A stretch of 56,460 nt of DNA, from the NCBI RefSeq assembly GCF_050337105.1, contig NZ_JAKJSQ010000021.1:1-56460 (forward strand), given 5' to 3'. Position 1 is the first letter of the stretch; every line of letters begins with the position of its first letter. Positions 51,854 through 56,460 of this stretch are shown here, in pieces. This DNA is from Aliivibrio_A kagoshimensis. GTDB lineage: Bacteria > Pseudomonadota > Gammaproteobacteria > Enterobacterales > Vibrionaceae. A model generated the notes under the pieces. That model ran no database searches. It saw only the letters and a program-made list of their open reading frames with translations, and was not told where the DNA came from. A program made the translations under genes and the position numbers.

Positions 51854-53283
51854 TAGTTACGGCCGTAACGATCTTCAAATCGTACAATATCGTCTTCACC
51901 TAAATAAGATCCTGTTTGCACCTCTATCAACTCCAGTGGTAGCACACCTGGGTTTTCCAACGCATGAATTTGTCCGACAGGAATATATGTGGACTCATTT
52001 TCAGTGACTAAGAAGGTTTTATCGCCATTGGTGACTTTTGCCGTTCCAGATACCACCACCCAATGCTCTGATCTATGGTGATGCATCTGAATCGATAATT
52101 TCTCACCTGGTTTGACGGTAATCCGTTTAACTTGATCGCGCTCTCCGATGTCAATCGAATCATACTTACCCCATGGCCGGTATACTTCGCGATGAATTTT
52201 ATGCTCAGTTCTATCCATAGCTTTCAATTGATTCACTATCGATTTCACATTTTGAACTTTATCTTTTGCCGCAACAAGAATCGCGTCTTTGGTTTCTACA
52301 ACCACAATGTCATCAAGCCCTACGGTGGCTATTAATTTGCTCTCTGAGTGTAGATAAGAGTTTTTAGTGTCAACAGCAATCACATCACCTTTAATTGTGT
52401 TGTTATTGCTATCTTTAGCTGAGACATCCCACAACGCTGACCATGAACCAATATCACTCCAGCCCGCATCCATCGGAACAACAACCGCACTCTCAGCACT
52501 GTTTGAACTACAAAGAGGTTCCATTACCGCATAATCGATTGAGTCGTCAGGACACTGTTCAAATGCCTTTTTGTCTACACGGACAAAGTCCAAATCTTCA
52601 GCAGTACACTCCATCGCTTTTTCACACGCAAGAAGTATGTCAGGATGGTATTTTCTTAACGCTTCAAGATATCGACTGGCCTTGAACAGGAACATACCAC
52701 TATTCCAGTAGTACTCCCCGCTCGATAAGTATTGTTCTGCCGTTTCTAATTGGGGCTTCTCTACAAATTTTGACACTTCAAAGCCTTGGTCCAAAGCACT
52801 ACCCGCTTTGATATAACCATAACCAGTTTCAGGCGATGTCGGTACGATACCGAAAGTCACTAATTTATCGTTTGCAGCAAACTCCAAAGCTTGGTTGATT
52901 GAGTGTTGAAATGCGCTCTGATCATTAATTAAATGGTCGGCAGCAAGCACTAATAATATCGGTTCTTCTCCCTCTTTTGCCATTCGCTTAGCTTGCAGCG
53001 CCGCTAATGCAATTGCTGGCGCTGTGTTTCGCCCTACTGGCTCTAAAATAATACCACTATGCTCAAAACCACCAATACGAAGTTGCTCAGCAGCGATAAA
53101 TCGATGCTCTTCATTACAAATCAGCAGTGGACTTTCATGTTCAATTCCATCTAATCGAGACAGTGTCTCTTGCAGCATGGTCCGTTCGCCAGAAACAGTT
53201 AGGAATTGCTTTGGATAAAGTTCACGAGAAAGTGGCCATAAACGACTTCCTGTTCCGCCAGCCATAATCACCGGTAATAACAT
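51853..53283 (-). CDS. manC: Mannose-1-phosphate guanylyltransferase / mannose-6-phosphate isomerase (copy 2)
   Basis: Second bifunctional GDP-mannose enzyme, 476 aa. N-terminal MAGGTGSRLWPLSRELYPKQF, LEPVGRNTAPAIALAA and VEKPQLETAE; C-terminal cupin with RPWGKYDSI, KPGEKLSIQMHHHRSEHWV and IPVGQIHALENPG. Most residues match the copy at 45946-47367. Here it sits inside the tight operon fcl-manC-GT2-epimerase-PGT, so it is probably the copy dedicated to this polysaccharide. Start ATG has AGGG upstream. Confidence 0.96.
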   Translation of the reverse strand: MLLPVIMAGGTGSRLWPLSRELYPKQFLTVSGERTMLQETLSRLDGIEHESPLLICNEEHRFIAAEQLRIGGFEHSGIILEPVGRNTAPAIALAALQAKRMAKEGEEPILLVLAADHLINDQSAFQHSINQALEFAANDKLVTFGIVPTSPETGYGYIKAGSALDQGFEVSKFVEKPQLETAEQYLSSGEYYWNSGMFLFKASRYLEALRKYHPDILLACEKAMECTAEDLDFVRVDKKAFEQCPDDSIDYAVMEPLCSSNSAESAVVVPMDAGWSDIGSWSALWDVSAKDSNNNTIKGDVIAVDTKNSYLHSESKLIATVGLDDIVVVETKDAILVAAKDKVQNVKSIVNQLKAMDRTEHKIHREVYRPWGKYDSIDIGERDQVKRITVKPGEKLSIQMHHHRSEHWVVVSGTAKVTNGDKTFLVTENESTYIPVGQIHALENPGVLPLELIEVQTGSYLGEDDIVRFEDRYGRN

Positions 53284-53346
53284 AAGGTACCCTATTTGAA
53301 ATCCATTTTAGTGGTAAATAACGAAAACAATAATTACTGAGTGATG

Positions 53347-54321
53347 TTAACGACGAAACGTATCTTGATTATCTAAAAACCATTGATACGCCTTGGTTAA
53401 CCCATCCTCTAACGTGACAGTCGCAGTCCAACCTAAATCATTTAACCGAGAGACATCCATTAACTTTCTTGGTGTGCCATCTGGTTTTGAACTATCAAAC
53501 TCTAGTTGCCCTTCGAATTGGGTTACTTTGGCAATAGTTTCAGCTAGTTCTCTGATGGTGCAATCAACCCCAGTGCCAACATTGATGTGTGACAGCATAG
53601 TTTCAGTATGTTTTTGATATTCCGAATTTGAAAGGTTCATAACATGAATAGAAGCTGCTGCCATATCATCCACATATAAAAACTCTCGCATTGGCGTTCC
53701 TGTACCCCATACAACAACTTTCTCCGAACCAGCAAATTTTGCTTCGTGAAAACGACGCAGCATTGCAGGAATTACATGGCTATTATCTGGATGAAAGTTA
53801 TCATGCTCTCCATATAAATTCGTTGGCATGACACTGCGGTAATCGACACCATACTGCCTATTATATGATTCACACATTTTAATCCCAGCAATCTTTGCAA
53901 TCGCGTAAGGTTCATTGGTTGGTTCAAGCATTCCAGTTAACAGCGCGGATTCCCGCATCGGTTGCTCTGCTAATTTTGGGTAAATACATGAAGAACCAAG
54001 AAACAGAAGCTTTGTTACTCCATTACTATAAGCTTGATGAATTACATTCGACTGCATCTGGAGGTTTTCGTAAATAAACTCAGCAGGCATCGTATTATTA
54101 GCTTGAATCCCTCCAACTTTCGCTGCTGCAAAAAATACAGCATCGGGCTTCTCGTTTAAGAAAAAAGTGGATACCGCTTGTTGATTAACAAGATCTAAAT
54201 CAGAGCGACTGCGTGTAACAATATTATTGTAACCTTGTGCTTTCAACTGCCGTACGATAGCAGAACCCACCATTCCACGATGACCAGCCACATATATTTT
54301 AGAATTCAATGATAAAGACAT
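53347..54321 (-). CDS. fcl: GDP-L-fucose synthase
   Basis: Bifunctional 3,5-epimerase/4-reductase turning GDP-4-keto-6-deoxymannose into GDP-L-fucose, 324 aa. YVAGHRGMVGSAIVRQL at the start, FLGSSCIYPKLAEQPM with the catalytic Ser-Cys, Y-x3-K in NEPYAIAKIAGIKM, MPTNLYGEHDNFHP and WGTGTPMREFLYVDDM. Start at the ATG; a GTG three codons upstream is possible. Follows gmd, as in most GDP-fucose clusters. Confidence 0.95.
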   Translation of the reverse strand: MSLSLNSKIYVAGHRGMVGSAIVRQLKAQGYNNIVTRSRSDLDLVNQQAVSTFFLNEKPDAVFFAAAKVGGIQANNTMPAEFIYENLQMQSNVIHQAYSNGVTKLLFLGSSCIYPKLAEQPMRESALLTGMLEPTNEPYAIAKIAGIKMCESYNRQYGVDYRSVMPTNLYGEHDNFHPDNSHVIPAMLRRFHEAKFAGSEKVVVWGTGTPMREFLYVDDMAAASIHVMNLSNSEYQKHTETMLSHINVGTGVDCTIRELAETIAKVTQFEGQLEFDSSKPDGTPRKLMDVSRLNDLGWTATVTLEDGLTKAYQWFLDNQDTFRR

Positions 54322-54390
54322 AATTAGCACTTACAAAAAAGACATTCACTTTGGAATGCCTATTAAAAATTAGAAAGAGTTATCGATTAA

Positions 54391-55509
54391 TCAAGACTCT
54401 ACAGAAAACGACACATCATGACCATGAAATTTTAAAAGGGCATGCTGTTTCGCTTTTTCATAATCGTACTGAACCATCTCTGCGCACATCTCTTCAACTG
54501 TGATTTCAGGCACCCAACCCAGCTTTTGCTTTGCTTTAGAAGGGTCACCTAATAACGTTTCTACTTCTGCTGGACGGAAATAGCGAGGATCCACCTTAAC
54601 GATAACATCGCCAATTTTGACCCCTTGCGCTTTATCACCAGAAATAGAGGCAACAGTACCAACTTCATCAAGACCAGTACCAGAGAATTCTAATTCAATA
54701 CCCAGCTCTTTAGCTGTCATACGAACAAACTCTCTAACCGAGATCTGTTTACCTGTTGCGATAACGAAGTCGTCGGGTGCATCTTGTTGCAGCATCATCC
54801 ACTGCATGCGGACATAATCTTTAGCATGCCCCCAGTCACGCAGTGCATCCATATTTCCCAAGTATAAACAACACTCTAATCCATGTGAAATGTTCGCGAT
54901 GGCACGAGTGATCTTACGAGTAACAAAGGTTTCACCACGACGAGGAGACTCATGATTAAATAGTATGCCATTACAGGCATACATCCCATACGATTCACGA
55001 TAGTTCACTGTGATCCAATACGCGTACATTTTTGCAACGGCGTAAGGAGAGCGAGGGTGAAATGGTGTGGTCTCTTTTTGAGGGATCTCTTGCACTTCAC
55101 CATATAACTCTGAAGTGGACGCTTGATAAAAACGCGTCTTTTTTTCTAGGCCTAGGAAACGAATTGCTTCCAGAAGTCTTAATGTTCCCATAGCATCAAC
55201 ATCAGCAGTGTACTCTGGGCACTCAAAAGAGACCGCGACATGAGATTGAGCACCGAGATTATAAACTTCATCGGGCTGAACTTCTTTTAAGATTCGAGTT
55301 AAATTAGAGCTGTCCGTTAAGTCACCGTAGTGAAGAAAGAAATTGGCATTCTCTTCATGACGGTCCTGATAGATATGGTCTAAACGTTCCGTATTAAAAG
55401 AGGAAGAACGACGTTTAATCCCATGAACCTCATACCCTTTTTCTAAAAGAAATTCAGCAAGATACGAGCCATCTTGTCCTGTTATTCCTGTAATTAATGC
55501 TGTTTTCAT
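54391..55509 (-). CDS. gmd: GDP-mannose 4,6-dehydratase
   Basis: First dedicated step to GDP-fucose (also colitose, perosamine and rhamnose branches). It is 372 aa, the usual length. Cofactor loop ITGITGQDGSYLAEFLL, YNLGAQSHVAVSFE, the catalytic SELYGEVQE and SPYAVAKMYAYWI with Y-x3-K, and NGILFNHESPRRGETFVTRKI. With fcl next to it, L-fucose or a derivative is likely. Upstream (higher coordinates) lies a 413-bp region without a clear gene. Confidence 0.96.
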   Translation of the reverse strand: MKTALITGITGQDGSYLAEFLLEKGYEVHGIKRRSSSFNTERLDHIYQDRHEENANFFLHYGDLTDSSNLTRILKEVQPDEVYNLGAQSHVAVSFECPEYTADVDAMGTLRLLEAIRFLGLEKKTRFYQASTSELYGEVQEIPQKETTPFHPRSPYAVAKMYAYWITVNYRESYGMYACNGILFNHESPRRGETFVTRKITRAIANISHGLECCLYLGNMDALRDWGHAKDYVRMQWMMLQQDAPDDFVIATGKQISVREFVRMTAKELGIELEFSGTGLDEVGTVASISGDKAQGVKIGDVIVKVDPRYFRPAEVETLLGDPSKAKQKLGWVPEITVEEMCAEMVQYDYEKAKQHALLKFHGHDVSFSVES

Positions 55510-55922
55510 AATTTTAATCTCGACAATAAATTGGTTATAAATGAATTTAGATTTAACAAAAGAGATAGGGGCGACCTAAAAAAATTACTTATTATTAGGT
55601 TTAAGGCCTATAGCATGGAAAATTATGAACTCTTCATTAATGTCAGCCTTCTTTCCTCCCCGCTCTCAATAGTCATGAGAAGAAGTACAGCGTGAATTGT
55701 TAACAAAATGATAAAAGTTAGCTTCCGTTCGATTTTGATTCTATCGAAGTCAGGGTTAACTTCGAATGCATAAGTGAGTGCCGCCTGTTCAACGTTTAGC
55801 CTCAATTTGTTTTATAGCGATATTTAAAGATACTCAAAATAACCTCCAAGTCTATCTTTGGCTGATTGACTGCTTTGCGATAACACTAACTGGTGGAGTC
55901 AATACTAATAGAACTCAAAAAT
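55510..55922. other. 413-bp gap with a decayed open frame
   Basis: No reliable gene. On the minus strand a 60-codon frame runs from a TTG at 55805 to 55623 (LNVEQAALTYAFEVNPDFD, then a hydrophobic run LTFIILLTIHAVLLLMTI). In another frame the last part reads ADINEEFIIFHAIGLKPNNK before a stop at about 55582. A stop codon and TTG starts interrupt the frames, so this looks like the remains of a gene or a non-coding repeat at the junction of polysaccharide genes. Confidence 0.4.
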
Positions 55923-56460
55923 TTATTTTTTTGCTACAGTTCTAATTGCATACTCTAACTCATCCAAAAACCGTTTCTGGGAGCCATGTTTTTCTTGAAG
56001 TGTAGGTGTCAATTTTATCTTTTTACTTGAGCAAATTAAAGAGGCAAGTGATTCAATATTTTGAGGCTCAAAAAACAAGAATTCTCCATGTCTAGGCTCT
56101 TGTTCTCTATGGATAGGGATATCAGAAAGAATCATTTTTTTATTAAGAGCCTTAGCTTCTTCTACAGTAGTACTCCAACCTTCAAACAAAGATGGGTTTA
56201 GTACAAAAGAACTACCAGACATCAAAGCTAATACATCATCCCCTGGTATTAAGCCTAGCACTTTATATTCATCCGATGATATATTAAAATTTTTGATAGT
56301 GTTTTCACATTTTTTAAATGTTTCAGAATCAGTATTACCTGTTGATACAATCTGAAATGACTTATCACCATTTTTTTTGAGACAGTTAATAGCCTGAAAA
56401 ACTATATCATGGTTTTTATGAGGCCAATATTGATTTGGTAATAATATATACTCTTCTGAT
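55923..56460 (-). CDS. Glycosyltransferase, GT4-like, C-terminal part (continues past the window)
   Basis: Partial gene: the frame is open to the right edge of the window, so the start lies outside. At least 178 codons are visible. LPNQYWPHKNHD near the visible N-terminal side, IVSTGNT, LGLIPGDDVLALM and NPSLFEGWSTTVEEAKAL with the EGxxxxxxEA motif mark the C-terminal Rossmann domain of GT4 (group 1) glycosyltransferases. DIPIHREQ fits mannosyltransferase-like members. Acceptor unknown. It is the rightmost gene of the leftward polysaccharide cluster seen here. Confidence 0.88.
   Translation of the reverse strand, partial: SEEYILLPNQYWPHKNHDIVFQAINCLKKNGDKSFQIVSTGNTDSETFKKCENTIKNFNISSDEYKVLGLIPGDDVLALMSGSSFVLNPSLFEGWSTTVEEAKALNKKMILSDIPIHREQEPRHGEFLFFEPQNIESLASLICSSKKIKLTPTLQEKHGSQKRFLDELEYAIRTVAKK

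Noticed and set aside
55623..55805. A 60-codon gene between gmd and the glycosyltransferase
   Set aside because: It has only a TTG start without a good ribosome-binding site, and other frames nearby also show gene-like fragments, so it looks like decayed sequence.

Overview
The window looks like a piece of the main chromosome of a Vibrionaceae bacterium (Vibrio or a close relative). The evidence is gene order and protein character. From about 3.9 to 31.5 kb the genes follow the order of two blocks known from Escherichia coli: metF-metLB-metJ-rpmE-priA-cytR-ftsN-hslVU-menA-rraA-zapB-glpX-tpiA-pfkA-fieF-cpxP-cpxRA-sodA, joined to trmL-cysE-gpsA-secB-yibN, gpmI-envC and tdh-kbl. A flagellin beside tpiA, a single-domain malic enzyme and a short FtsN also fit Vibrionaceae. 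The species cannot be named from the sequence alone. There are two ambiguous bases (N) at 13596 and 34765, both between genes.

Layout. 0-3.9 kb: a GNAT-like protein, a chemoreceptor, the zinc regulator zur and a CheX-type phosphatase gene. 3.9-9.3 kb: the methionine regulon (metF, metBL, metJ) with tandem MetJ operators. 9.3-23.8 kb: malic enzyme, L31, replication restart (priA), cytR, division (ftsN, zapB), HslVU protease, menaquinone (menA), rraA, glpX, a cysteine-rich regulator, small conserved genes and tpiA. 23.9-31.5 kb: flagellin, pfkA, fieF, the Cpx envelope-stress system with a clear CpxR box, a Fur-box-controlled Mn superoxide dismutase and trmL. 31.6-40 kb: the cysE-gpsA-secB-yibN group, gpmI-envC, and kbl-tdh for threonine breakdown.

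40-47.6 kb is an accessory zone holding ugd, a RelE/ParE-type toxin with its antitoxin, an AAA ATPase with a nuclease-like C-terminal domain, a small coiled-coil membrane protein, a HEPN/MNT (HepT-MntA) pair and manC. Six copies of an unusual intergenic element lie between these genes. Each copy has one to three 60-bp units able to fold into hairpins, a linker, and usually a terminal array of the heptamer AGTCTCT (up to 8 copies). The heptamer contains the palindrome CTAG, and 7 is not divisible by 3, so three or more copies place a TAG stop in all six reading frames. Two minus-strand genes actually end inside such arrays and a third ends 2 bp beyond one. This is the most unusual structure in the window.

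47.6-56.5 kb is a surface-polysaccharide (O-antigen or capsule) cluster transcribed leftward and continuing beyond the right edge: a glycosyltransferase fragment, gmd, fcl, a second manC, a family 2 glycosyltransferase, a sugar epimerase/reductase, a small initiating phosphoglycosyl transferase and a WbpM-like dehydratase. Together they predict GDP-mannose and GDP-fucose-type donors, plus a UDP-6-deoxy-HexNAc initiating sugar (QuiNAc or FucNAc). No phosphomannomutase is present in the window.
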